Below are positions 13,720-20,508 of a stretch of DNA of 28,683 bases, piece after piece. Position 1 is the stretch's first letter. Each line of letters starts with the position of its first letter. The DNA comes from a virus, in IMG/VR virus record IMGVR_UViG_3300030109_004105, positions 1 to 28,683 of that record. One strand, written 5' to 3'. Made by a program: the position numbers and the translations under genes. Under the pieces are notes generated by a model. That model was not told where the DNA came from. It saw nothing but the letters and a program-made list of their open reading frames with translations, and made no database searches.

Positions 13720-14319
13720 TTACTTAATTTTAGCATTGACTTTACGATGTTTATTCCACGCCATAAAACCACCTAGTCTTAATGACCAGTATGCTAAGTA
13801 GTTCATAATAAAGAAACCGTTTACTTCTATACCAATATCTCTAAAGATTTCATCTGCTCTTTTTTGAGTTATGATACCCATAGTTTGTTTCTTTAAACCC
13901 GGCTTTGGTGGTCGTATTAATAAGGTTTGATACTTGTAAGCATAATCATGTACAAGTCCCCCCATTAATAATACGCCAATTGGGGATAAAAATGTATGAA
14001 GAAACTTCGGAATTGAAGCTCCATCAAATTCAAATCCTTTAGGTATGATATATTTTTTACCTTCAAGTTCGAAAGTAAAATCTTTTGCAATCTCCCAATG
14101 TCTTACACCAAGTAACCACATTAGGATACCTTTCCAGAAACCTTTACCTTTTGTCTTTATAGGTAATGGTTTCATATGAGGCATTTCTGTATATTTAAAA
14201 TTGACTCTATTTTCGTTATTTTTATCAAATAGGTTAACAACACAACCTAATATTACTAAAGCAATCACTATTGTCCATTGCCAAAATTTCATTGCTAATG
14301 CTATTATATCTAGTTCCAT
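13720..14319 (-). CDS. DUF1353 protein with N-terminal membrane anchor
   Basis: A 199-residue protein. An N-terminal hydrophobic segment (about residues 11-31, WQWTIVIALVILGCVVNL) precedes a DUF1353 domain. That domain has GFEFDGASIPKFLHTFLSP and VHDYAYKY, containing the D-G-A-S-I-P and H-D motifs conserved in the family. The biochemical activity of DUF1353 is not known; its location next to spanins suggests an envelope or lysis role. No lysozyme or amidase motif is present. It starts 1 base after the o-spanin stop, with GAGG upstream. Orientation of the anchor (N-in) would put the domain in the periplasm. Confidence 0.87.
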   Translation of the reverse strand: MELDIIALAMKFWQWTIVIALVILGCVVNLFDKNNENRVNFKYTEMPHMKPLPIKTKGKGFWKGILMWLLGVRHWEIAKDFTFELEGKKYIIPKGFEFDGASIPKFLHTFLSPIGVLLMGGLVHDYAYKYQTLLIRPPKPGLKKQTMGIITQKRADEIFRDIGIEVNGFFIMNYLAYWSLRLGGFMAWNKHRKVNAKIK

Positions 14320-14320
14320 T

Positions 14321-14707
14321 TTATTCTTCCTCTTTTTTTATTTTTTCTTTCTTTGTGCCTTCTGCTACTATTTCATAATATATAATAATTTCCTTTTGTT
14401 GTTTGATGTATCGTTTTACATCTTGAACATTAAATGCAAGATTTTCGTAATCTCTTACAGACATCGCAATGAATACTAACTCTGAATTTTTCTTTAAAAA
14501 TCTTTGTTTAAAATCTTCTAAATTCTCCTCAGTTACTACATAAAAATGTATTCCATTCATTGATATTGGTTTCGGCCAAGGTTGAATAGGAATATTTCTA
14601 TCAACTTGAATAGTTTTTACATTTAAATCTTTTGTTCCGCTTAACCAAGAACAACCATTTACTCCAAAAATTAATCCTAATATTAATAATGTTGTTTTTA
14701 TTTCCAT
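14321..14707 (-). CDS. O-spanin-like outer-membrane lipoprotein
   Basis: A 128-residue lipoprotein. The signal LLILGLIFGVNGC ends in a lipobox (V-N-G-C, C19), and the mature chain begins with a polar-rich stretch. Segments such as IPIQPWPKPI, FYVVTEENLEDF and DVKRYIKQQKEIIIYYE resemble a protein I recall next to Rz-like proteins in marine phages. It would be tethered in the outer membrane and pair with the inner-membrane spanin encoded 6 bases upstream to fuse the membranes at the end of lysis. The chain is longer than lambda Rz1 and ends in a K/E-rich tail. AGGT precedes the ATG. Confidence 0.75.
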   Translation of the reverse strand: MEIKTTLLILGLIFGVNGCSWLSGTKDLNVKTIQVDRNIPIQPWPKPISMNGIHFYVVTEENLEDFKQRFLKKNSELVFIAMSVRDYENLAFNVQDVKRYIKQQKEIIIYYEIVAEGTKKEKIKKEEE

Positions 14708-14713
14708 AATATA

Positions 14714-15097
14714 TTACCTCGTTGGTCTTTTCGTTAAATCTTCTATAGATTCATTTTCTTTTTTAGTCGCTTTGTTTATTACCTTCTCTATTAATCCTGG
14801 CTTTCTCAATGCTAATCTTGTTAAATCATGTCTTTGTAATTTTTTATATAGTGCGTCTTTCTCCTTTTCAGCATTATCTAAATTAATTTGCAATTTTTGA
14901 TTTAATTTATTAAACTTTTCTGCATCTTGTTGTAAAGTATCTATCGCTGTTTGTTGAGTTTGAACTGCTGTTTCTAATTTAGCATTATTCTTTGTTAATA
15001 TTTGAATACGATTTTGTGTATCCTTATAATAAAAATAAAATCCACCTGCCATAGTCGCCATTAAGACACCCATAATAATCATTCCTTTAAATCCCAT
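14714..15097 (-). CDS. I-spanin (Rz-like) inner-membrane protein
   Basis: A 127-residue protein with an N-terminal membrane anchor (residues about 5-24, MIIMGVLMATMAGGFYFYY). A periplasmic coiled coil follows (about 30-90), then the conserved end RHDLTRLALRKPGLIEKVIN. This N-in anchor with a coiled coil is the i-spanin topology, and the RHDL..KPGLIEK motif is one I associate with marine-phage Rz-like proteins. It works with the lipoprotein encoded immediately downstream. AGGAG lies upstream of the ATG. A late promoter box at 15193-15200 fits late lysis timing. Confidence 0.85.
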   Translation of the reverse strand: MGFKGMIIMGVLMATMAGGFYFYYKDTQNRIQILTKNNAKLETAVQTQQTAIDTLQQDAEKFNKLNQKLQINLDNAEKEKDALYKKLQRHDLTRLALRKPGLIEKVINKATKKENESIEDLTKRPTR

Positions 15098-15114
15098 TAT
15101 ATTTCAAACTCCTT

Positions 15115-15183
15115 TTACTTATGTACAGTATAAACATACCATAATGATATCATGATACACACTGCTATTGCATAACTATTCAT
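15115..15183 (-). CDS. Candidate 22-residue membrane peptide
   Basis: A short frame from ATG 15183 to TAA 15115 encodes 22 residues, starting MNSYAIAVCIMISLWYVY and ending TVHK. It is almost entirely one hydrophobic helix with a charged end. It fills the otherwise empty gap between the late box at 15193-15200 and the i-spanin, and its stop leads straight into the i-spanin AGGAG. There is no ribosome site, and the leader from the late box would be only about 3-5 bases, so translation is uncertain. If real it could be a tiny holin/antiholin-type or other lysis-timing peptide. Confidence 0.4.
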   Translation of the reverse strand: MNSYAIAVCIMISLWYVYTVHK

Positions 15184-15192
15184 ACTATTATC

Positions 15193-15200
15193 TATTTATA
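15193..15200 (-). promoter_or_regulatory. T4-type late promoter of the lysis cassette
   Basis: TATAAATA on the minus strand, in the 110-base gap between the 201-residue virion-region gene and the i-spanin. Position and exact match favour a real late promoter for the lysis genes. Confidence 0.65.
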
Positions 15201-15207
15201 TTATCTC

Positions 15208-15813
15208 TTATTTGGAATTATTTGGTTTCTTTGCTTTATCGAGTTTATCAACTGTATCTAACAATTCATTAAATTCTTTAAAGTTTTTAAAATTCTCTAC
15301 TCTTAGTACTGGATTACTTGTTCTGAAATCTTTTTTTCTCATTACCGTTTTAGCTATCAAATCTAATTCATTATTTTTTTTATCTATAGTCAATACAAAT
15401 GGTATATTAACATCACTATTCATATCAGCAATGACTGCTTGTGCTTTTGCACCCATATCTTTTATTTTAGTACCATGTTTTTGTCGTGATTTTTTAAATA
15501 AACTAAGTAGTTCGTTAGTAGTTATTTGTTCCTTGTTTCTTGCATCATTTAATCTTTCAAGAAAATGTTTAGAAAATTCTATATCAATCTTTAAAGACCT
15601 AAAAATTTTATCTGCATACTTCTCAACTTGGTCTAGTTGAGATTTAGATACTAATTTTCTTTTTTGACCTGTTACCATTGGTTTATATGTGTCGAAATAA
15701 CTAGCACCACTAGAACCATATGCATTGAGAGTAGATGCATTTAAATCGGATTCGGGTTTAAATGAATCAATAGGAAGATAAGGATAACCATATTCCTTAA
15801 AAGTTTTTTTCAT
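15208..15813 (-). CDS. Conserved structural-region protein with HFLER motif
   Basis: A 201-residue protein conserved, as I recall, in T4-like marine phages without assigned function. The N-terminal 50 residues are low in charge and look disordered. The core has IDIEFSKHFLERLNDARNKE, then VLTIDKKNNELDLIAKTVMR. The pattern H..ER, helix, then beta strands loosely resembles RelE/BECR-type toxin-nuclease folds, but this is weak. The start MKKTFKEYGY resembles the tag seen on other proteins of this late block, so it may be a head component. It follows the 96-residue gene by 2 bases and precedes the lysis promoter. Confidence 0.8.
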   Translation of the reverse strand: MKKTFKEYGYPYLPIDSFKPESDLNASTLNAYGSSGASYFDTYKPMVTGQKRKLVSKSQLDQVEKYADKIFRSLKIDIEFSKHFLERLNDARNKEQITTNELLSLFKKSRQKHGTKIKDMGAKAQAVIADMNSDVNIPFVLTIDKKNNELDLIAKTVMRKKDFRTSNPVLRVENFKNFKEFNELLDTVDKLDKAKKPNNSK

Positions 15814-15815
15814 TT

Positions 15816-16106
15816 TTAACTAACCTGTCTTTGTTTTTTTGCTTCTTCTCTTTTTGCTCTTAATTTCATGATACGTTCAACGAATTTTTTAGCTTCTCTC
15901 ATTCTACCGTCCATTTGAATAAACTTTTTTTTCTTTCTCGGTGGAACTGGAACAGTAGAACTATCATCACCTGTTCCTGATACTGCTGTACCAGTTGCGT
16001 TTGTTGGTACTTCTTCTGGCAATTCAGTTTTAGGTTTTTCGAGTCCTAATGTTTCATCAGTATAATATCGTTTCATTATTTCAGCAAATTTTGGTTTCTT
16101 ATTCAT
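15816..16106 (-). CDS. Small basic structural-region protein
   Basis: A 96-residue protein. The middle segment VPTNATGTAVSGTGDDSSTV is a linker type I recall from several T4-like marine-phage virion-region proteins. It is flanked by a short N-terminal part and a strongly basic C-terminal helix (RKKKKFIQMDGRMREAKKF to the end). It could bind nucleic acid or an acidic partner in the capsid, by inference. Its ATG overlaps the stop of the upstream gene (ATGA at 16103-16106), so translation is coupled. Two bases separate it from the next gene. Confidence 0.78.
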   Translation of the reverse strand: MNKKPKFAEIMKRYYTDETLGLEKPKTELPEEVPTNATGTAVSGTGDDSSTVPVPPRKKKKFIQMDGRMREAKKFVERIMKLRAKREEAKKQRQVS

Positions 16107-16714
16107 CTCTCTTTTATATCCTCTAAGCTTATATATATTGTTTCTTTTGATTTTTCATGAATAACAGAAAAGATTTCTACACCTAAAATAGTATCTGTAG
16201 GAGAAGTATCTTGTGTCGCAAAAACTTTATCACCTTTTTTAGCAACTATATCTTCTGACTGTCGACTTAAAATATCACTTTGAAGTACATACTCTCCTTT
16301 AGGTAATATCTCTCCAAATCCAATGACTTCTTCAGATATACTATCATCTATTTCATAATTTTCTTTTAAATATTCCAAAAATGTTTTTTCTATAAATCGT
16401 GGGTCTTCAAAATGTTCTTTAAATGTATCTTTAAGTAAAAATAATGCAGCTGCATATGTACCTACTTTTGTTTTTATGCCAGGCACTTTCAAAAATATTT
16501 TTTTAATATTAAAAACAAGTTTATGTAAAATAGTATATGCGTTTTTTAATTCCGAAGTTGTTAATTCAACAGCAGGTTTACTAGAATTTTCTTTTTTAAT
16601 TCTATTACCTTTATTGTCTATAATACCTAATTTAAATGCATCTGATTTTTCAAAAGGAGTTGTAAGAATCCTTATAAAACGATATGCGACAAATAAATCA
16701 ATTGCTGAGCCCAT
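16103..16714 (-). CDS. Conserved structural-region protein of unknown function
   Basis: A 203-residue protein. IDLFVAYRFIRILTTPFEKS and DAFKLGIIDNKGN near the start, VGTYAAALFLLKDTF in the middle and a C-terminal half rich in beta strands (IFSVIHEKSKETIYISLEDI) match a conserved family I recall from T4-like marine phages. Function is not known; the position within virion genes suggests a head, neck or internal protein. No signal peptide is seen. The AAGGA-type site lies next to the ATG at 16714, and the gene is 17 bases downstream of the 244-residue gene. Confidence 0.8.
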   Translation of the reverse strand: MGSAIDLFVAYRFIRILTTPFEKSDAFKLGIIDNKGNRIKKENSSKPAVELTTSELKNAYTILHKLVFNIKKIFLKVPGIKTKVGTYAAALFLLKDTFKEHFEDPRFIEKTFLEYLKENYEIDDSISEEVIGFGEILPKGEYVLQSDILSRQSEDIVAKKGDKVFATQDTSPTDTILGVEIFSVIHEKSKETIYISLEDIKER

Positions 16715-16731
16715 TTCTATTTTCCTTTATC

Positions 16732-17466
16732 TTATGTTCGTGTTTTACCTTTTAATTTTTTGATTACATCTTTTAATTGTTTGAGTGATTTATCTACTGC
16801 ACGTTCTTGTGCAGATATTGGTAGATATACATACGCTTTTATTTGTTTTATAAGGTCTAACTCAGCCTTTTTGACTTCTGGTTTATATTCTTCTTCAATT
16901 GATTCTTTAAAAGAATTGATAAGCATACTCGATTTATTTCCTTTCTTAACTGCATATTCAAGACTTTCTTTATCACTTTTATTTGATTGATTCATTTTGT
17001 TAGCAAATAAATCTAAAAGTTCTTTTGGTGCGCTTCCACCTCGTACAAGCATTTTTTCAGCAGATATTCTTGTCCATCCCGGTTTTCTTGGCGCTGTATC
17101 CTTATCTCTGGCATAAAGTGAATGGTCATATTTGAATGGATTTCTAGTTTCTGTTAATACATCTTCTTTAAATGATTCTGATATCTTTTGTTCTAATTTT
17201 TCTGTAAAGGAATTTAAAAGGTCTTTATCCTTACCACCATATTCTTTATACTTCTTTTTAAGAATAGCAATAAATTGTTTTAATTGTTTTGGGCTTTGTC
17301 TAATTGGAACTATTTTTTCGGCATCAGCCATAGCTTTTTTTAAATTTGCATCACTACCAAGCTTTTTATACCTTTCTACGCCACCACCTTTTTTAGCTAT
17401 TGGAAACTTAGTGCTATCAGGTCGTGAATAAGTAAATTCTTTAAATGTTGTAAATTTTTTTTCCAT
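16732..17466 (-). CDS. Hypothetical lysine-rich structural-region protein
   Basis: A 244-residue, very lysine-rich protein not assigned to a family. It starts MEKKFTTFKEFTYSRPDS, an N-terminus of the K-F-x-x-F-K-E-F type shared with other proteins here. It contains helical stretches (QLKQFIAILKKKYKEY, ISAQERAVDKSLKQL) and a central NPFKYDHSLYARDKDTAPR. The basic charge and late position suggest an internal or DNA-contacting virion protein, but nothing decides this. It is tightly packed between its neighbours (2 and 17 bases). Confidence 0.75.
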   Translation of the reverse strand: MEKKFTTFKEFTYSRPDSTKFPIAKKGGGVERYKKLGSDANLKKAMADAEKIVPIRQSPKQLKQFIAILKKKYKEYGGKDKDLLNSFTEKLEQKISESFKEDVLTETRNPFKYDHSLYARDKDTAPRKPGWTRISAEKMLVRGGSAPKELLDLFANKMNQSNKSDKESLEYAVKKGNKSSMLINSFKESIEEEYKPEVKKAELDLIKQIKAYVYLPISAQERAVDKSLKQLKDVIKKLKGKTRT

Positions 17467-17468
17467 CT

Positions 17469-17831
17469 TTATAACTCTTTTAATTCTTTTAAAAGCACCT
17501 CATCAGTTTCTATATCAAGTAATTCATCTGGTCTTAATATATTTAAAAATAACATAAATGCTTTTAATGCACCCCAATATTTCCTATCTATTTTAAACAA
17601 TAACAAAGTTGCAGCTACTTCTCCACCAAACACATTAATCAAAAGTGTTATATGATTCAATAACAAGGTTTTTTTTAAATTACCTGTTTCATAATATTTG
17701 CGAAGAAGTCGTTTAATGTATTTAAATTTCTTTAAATCATCTTTAAACTCTTGTTCGCCTTCACATTCTGGATTATTGTAATGCTTAATAGCAAACATCA
17801 TCCAGTTATCCTGTGTTATCTTTTCATACAT
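17469..17831 (-). CDS. DUF7207-like conserved phage protein
   Basis: A 120-residue helical protein with the pattern I associate with the DUF7207 family of T4-like phages: NWMMFAIKHYNNPECEGEQE, FKDDLKKFKYIKRLLRKYYE, then LLLNHITLLINVFGGEVAA and ALKAFMLFLNIL. It has no signal peptide; the hydrophobic stretches look like buried helices. Function unknown. The conserved position among structural genes suggests a role in head or tail assembly. Start ATG 17831; the stop lies 2 bases before the ATG of the lysine-rich 244-residue gene. Confidence 0.85.
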   Translation of the reverse strand: MYEKITQDNWMMFAIKHYNNPECEGEQEFKDDLKKFKYIKRLLRKYYETGNLKKTLLLNHITLLINVFGGEVAATLLLFKIDRKYWGALKAFMLFLNILRPDELLDIETDEVLLKELKEL

Positions 17832-17864
17832 AATAAAACCACAACTTGTTAAAGTCTAAATCTA

Positions 17865-18326
17865 CTATTCACCAAGTCTTGCAGTCAACAGAGTTGAGCC
17901 AGCAGGACTTAAATCGTGTGTAAAATGAATCTTAATTGGATTTTCTCTCATGTGTGCTTGTCCAGTTGGGTCATTTGTTATTTCGTCTGGTGCTTCTTCT
18001 CCAGTTTTTCCAAATTTACCACCATGAACAATCAACACTTCAGATATTTCACCATTGTCGCCTGAAAAAGTAGGTACATTAAAATCAATACCCACAGAAT
18101 TCAATGCTTCACGTAATTTTTTGATTGCATGGTATGGATTTAAATATTCTCCACTAATCGAACCAACATATGAGTTCAATTCTTTTACAACCATATCATT
18201 ACTAAGGTCTGCAAGATTCATATTATCACCAATCATTTCACCACCAAAGCCTGGATTAACTCCAACACTAGATGCTGGCAAATCTGAACGTGATTCTTCT
18301 GTTACAAAACTTTTAAATCTTTTCAT
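17865..18326 (-). CDS. Virion-region protein with capsid-targeting-like start
   Basis: A 153-residue protein that I do not assign to a family. It begins MKRFKSFVTEESRSDLPASS, close to the T4 internal-protein tag MKTYQEFIAEA (from memory). A head-protease type site (x-T-E before E) is possible. The rest has NPYHAIKKLREALNSVGIDF and VLIVHGGKFG, then a C-terminal IHFTHDLSPAGS. The frame opens at 18347, but ATG 18326 has AAGGGA upstream and gives the tag-like start. This start overlaps the end of the preceding gene by 14 bases. Probably a head component; the function is inferred from position and start. Confidence 0.78.
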   Translation of the reverse strand: MKRFKSFVTEESRSDLPASSVGVNPGFGGEMIGDNMNLADLSNDMVVKELNSYVGSISGEYLNPYHAIKKLREALNSVGIDFNVPTFSGDNGEISEVLIVHGGKFGKTGEEAPDEITNDPTGQAHMRENPIKIHFTHDLSPAGSTLLTARLGE

Positions 18327-18534
18327 TTTTATTTCCCTTATCATCATTAGAATCTTCCAATTTTATATTAGAAGATTCATCAGATATTACTTCAGTTAAA
18401 ACTTTCTTTTTCTTTCTACTTGTCTTTTTAGTAGATGTAATTTCAGGAGCTTCGGGAGAAACCTCAATCAATGTTTGTTTTTCATCAACCATAGGTTTTC
18501 CGCCAGCACCATATTTAATCAGTTTTTCTGTCAT
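18313..18534 (-). CDS. Small hypothetical charged protein
   Basis: A 73-residue protein, MTEKLIKYGAGGKPMVDEKQ onward. A short ordered-looking start is followed by a K/S/E/D-rich, probably disordered tail (TSTKKTSRKKKKVL). No family recognised. AGGG lies before the ATG at 18534. It overlaps the next gene by 14 bases. It lies between two virion-type genes, 13 bases after the beta-rich 148-residue protein. Confidence 0.7.
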   Translation of the reverse strand: MTEKLIKYGAGGKPMVDEKQTLIEVSPEAPEITSTKKTSRKKKKVLTEVISDESSNIKLEDSNDDKGNKNEKI

Positions 18535-18547
18535 AATTCAATCCCTC

Positions 18548-18994
18548 TTATGCAAGAGTACAACCTTGATTAGCAATTACACTCCAACCAGCTGTTGAAT
18601 CTGTATATAATAATATACAAGCATCACCATCTGTATTAAATGTAACAGTTGTGTATCCATTTAATGTAGTTGGTGTTAATGTTGCATCGCCACCATCTGT
18701 AATCATAGTGATGATTTTAACTTGTCCTGTGCTACCATTTGCAAGTGTTAATGCAATCGCACCAGAAGTTGCAACAGTTGTTACTGCAGTTGTTAGATTA
18801 ACTGCACCAGCAGAAGTTATTGCCTGTGGTGTAGAATCAAATGCCAACCATGTTGGAAAATTGTTAAATAAATTAGCAATACTAATTTTTTTATTAACAG
18901 GTGTACCTGATGGGTCGTCAATAACATGAAGTAAATCTTCAGCGGCAACTCCAGTACCTAAATCTGTTAATGCTGTAATTTTTTTATCAGCCAT
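18548..18994 (-). CDS. Beta-rich virion structural protein
   Basis: A 148-residue, T/A/G-rich protein with few charges. The start [20 protein letters not shown], then [23 protein letters not shown], is a signature I associate with capsid-decoration or fibre-like proteins of many tailed phages. The rest is predicted beta (alternating T, V, I and G). It should be exposed on the virion. AGGAG precedes the ATG at 18994. It is transcribed with the MGLWG protein and the 75-residue coiled coil, probably from the late boxes at 19943-19960. Confidence 0.85.
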   Translation of the reverse strand: MADKKITALTDLGTGVAAEDLLHVIDDPSGTPVNKKISIANLFNNFPTWLAFDSTPQAITSAGAVNLTTAVTTVATSGAIALTLANGSTGQVKIITMITDGGDATLTPTTLNGYTTVTFNTDGDACILLYTDSTAGWSVIANQGCTLA

Positions 18995-19021
18995 TTTTTA
19001 TCTCCTATAAACCCGTAAGAA

Positions 19022-19249
19022 TTACTTTTTCTTATCGGGAATGCTACTGTCGGCATTATCACCGACATCACTTTCGTTATCTAATTCTTGAAGAAATTGG
19101 TCACATTGTTGAATTGCACCAGATAAAGCTGTTATTCTTGTAAGTGCATTGTTTCGCTCTTTATCAAGTTTTTCAATAAGGTTTGACATTGTTTCAACAT
19201 CCTTTTCCAATGTAACCTTTCTTTCTTCAATCTTTTTTTTATCAATCAT
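19022..19249 (-). CDS. Small coiled-coil protein
   Basis: A 75-residue protein that is one long helix with heptad-like spacing (KIEERKVTLEKDVETMSNLI and LDKERNNALTRITALSGAIQ). A short acidic tail follows, ending DKKK. No family recognised. GAGGTGA precedes the ATG at 19249. It lies between two virion structural genes and may be a small assembly or fibre-attachment factor, by inference. Confidence 0.78.
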   Translation of the reverse strand: MIDKKKIEERKVTLEKDVETMSNLIEKLDKERNNALTRITALSGAIQQCDQFLQELDNESDVGDNADSSIPDKKK

Positions 19250-19293
19250 ATTGTTATATCACCTCACTTAATATAATTTCGTATATCTTACGA

Positions 19294-19911
19294 CTAGTTT
19301 GTTACTGTTCGTACTTGTACCACATCAGAAATATCTAATGAAGCAGCAAGAGTTGTTCCACCAACTACTGTATCAGAAATTGTTCCACTATTAAGTGCAA
19401 TAGCAGAAGGTGTAGTTAACACATCTGTGTTACCTAAACTAGCACTTGTCTTCTCAAAGCGTTTTCTGTTAGCAGTCGAACCAGTTGCAGTATAAGTTAA
19501 GACGTGGTTGCCATAACCACCACCTGATTGGTTTCCGTTAACAACAGTAATTTGTGGACTACCAGCAACAGTAACTTCTTCATCCCAAGTAACTTCAACA
19601 AGTATTCTTTGTGTTCCGTCACCAGCGGTCATATCAGTTGTTGCAGTTGTTCCAACAACATATCTTAATGCTGTAACTGTTGGTGCTCTTAAACCAGTAC
19701 TTGAAGATGAACCAGCAAGGTCGCCAATCGCAACTAAAACTTCAGGTTGTGCAGAAGTATTGTCATTTCCACTAGCTGCAGTTCCAGCCTGTCTTACCCA
19801 ACCCGCTTGAGTTGCATAGATAGTCTGTTTTTTATAATCTGAGTTCTCATCTGTCGGCTTATCTTTTGGTTTGTTTGATGCCGAAGCGTGAGCTGTTCCC
19901 CATAATCCCAT
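19294..19911 (-). CDS. Virion structural protein, MGLWG family
   Basis: A 205-residue protein starting MGLWGTAHASASNKPKDKP, followed by IYATQAGWVRQAGTA and PEVLVAIGDLAG. This N-terminus is one I recall from virion proteins of T4-like cyanophages and pelagiphages. The second half is T/G/V-rich and probably beta-sandwich (RILVEVTWDEEVTVAGSPQI, VLTYTATGST). It likely decorates the head or belongs to the tail. A strong AAGGAG site precedes the ATG, and a late box TATAAATA lies 32 bases upstream, both typical of an abundant late protein. Confidence 0.86.
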   Translation of the reverse strand: MGLWGTAHASASNKPKDKPTDENSDYKKQTIYATQAGWVRQAGTAASGNDNTSAQPEVLVAIGDLAGSSSSTGLRAPTVTALRYVVGTTATTDMTAGDGTQRILVEVTWDEEVTVAGSPQITVVNGNQSGGGYGNHVLTYTATGSTANRKRFEKTSASLGNTDVLTTPSAIALNSGTISDTVVGGTTLAASLDISDVVQVRTVTN

Positions 19912-19942
19912 AATCGTTCTCCTTTTTTTTTATTCTATACTT

Positions 19943-19960
19943 TATTTATAGTTATTTATA
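19943..19960 (-). promoter_or_regulatory. Two T4-type late promoter boxes in tandem
   Basis: TATAAATA occurs twice on the minus strand, at 19950-19943 and 19960-19953, in and after the stop of the HAD gene. The nearer one is 32 bases from the MGLWG start codon. Twin boxes ten bases apart before a major structural gene support real use. Confidence 0.68.
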
Positions 19961-20503
19961 TCCTAATTTTTTTAATTGTCGTATAGTAGTACTAACATCT
20001 TTATGTAATATTCCTATGCCACCTGCTTTTTTCCACTCATCTACATTTTTAAGGTGGTCGTCAATAAGGACATTAGGATTTCCCTTATCAACTGCAAATT
20101 TTTGTTTATCTTGTCTTTTTACTATGTTTATTCTATTTCTGGGTAATTCTCTCATATTTTTATTTACCCAAACCAACTTATCCCTCTTAGAATTATCATC
20201 CCTCGATGAATATGCACTTAATACATGTGATGGATATTTACTTACCATTTTCCAAAGTCTTTTTGAATTTGGCATCCATTCTAAATTTTTCCAAAAATCT
20301 TTTGTTTTATTAATTACCTTCCATCTATCTTCTTGTGGAACTTCTAACCAACTTTTAATTTTAGGATACTTATCAAGAAGTGTTTCTAATGCACCCTTTT
20401 CTAAATCTACTAAAACACCATCTAAATCAATATAAATCTCTGGTAATTTAGAATTCTCTTGTTCTGAAAGATATGCATACCTAACATCATAAAATTGTTT
20501 CAT
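19952..20503 (-). CDS. HAD-superfamily phosphatase, 5'-nucleotidase-like
   Basis: A 183-residue protein with the HAD motif I IYIDLDGVLVDLEKG (nucleophile D26, second D28). Motif II lies around HVLSAYSSRDD, a lysine region in INIVKRQDKQKFAVDK, and motif IV in NVLIDDHLKNVDEW (paired acids). The overall pattern fits the phage deoxy-5'-nucleotidase-like or polynucleotide-phosphatase-like HAD enzymes. The substrate cannot be decided from sequence. It acts in the cytoplasm, or possibly in the virion given the late location. It follows the 444-residue gene by 5 bases and ends in late promoter sequence. Confidence 0.85.
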   Translation of the reverse strand: MKQFYDVRYAYLSEQENSKLPEIYIDLDGVLVDLEKGALETLLDKYPKIKSWLEVPQEDRWKVINKTKDFWKNLEWMPNSKRLWKMVSKYPSHVLSAYSSRDDNSKRDKLVWVNKNMRELPRNRINIVKRQDKQKFAVDKGNPNVLIDDHLKNVDEWKKAGGIGILHKDVSTTIRQLKKLGYK

Positions 20504-20508
20504 ATTTC

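Noticed and set aside
15212-15640. 142-codon plus-strand frame
   Set aside because: A shadow of the conserved 201-residue minus-strand gene; leucine/serine/phenylalanine-rich as expected for antisense of lysine-rich codons.
17865-18534. Frameshift splitting one gene at 18313-18326
   Set aside because: The downstream frame has its own AAGGGA site and a tag-like MKRFKSF start, so two overlapping genes are more likely than one broken gene.
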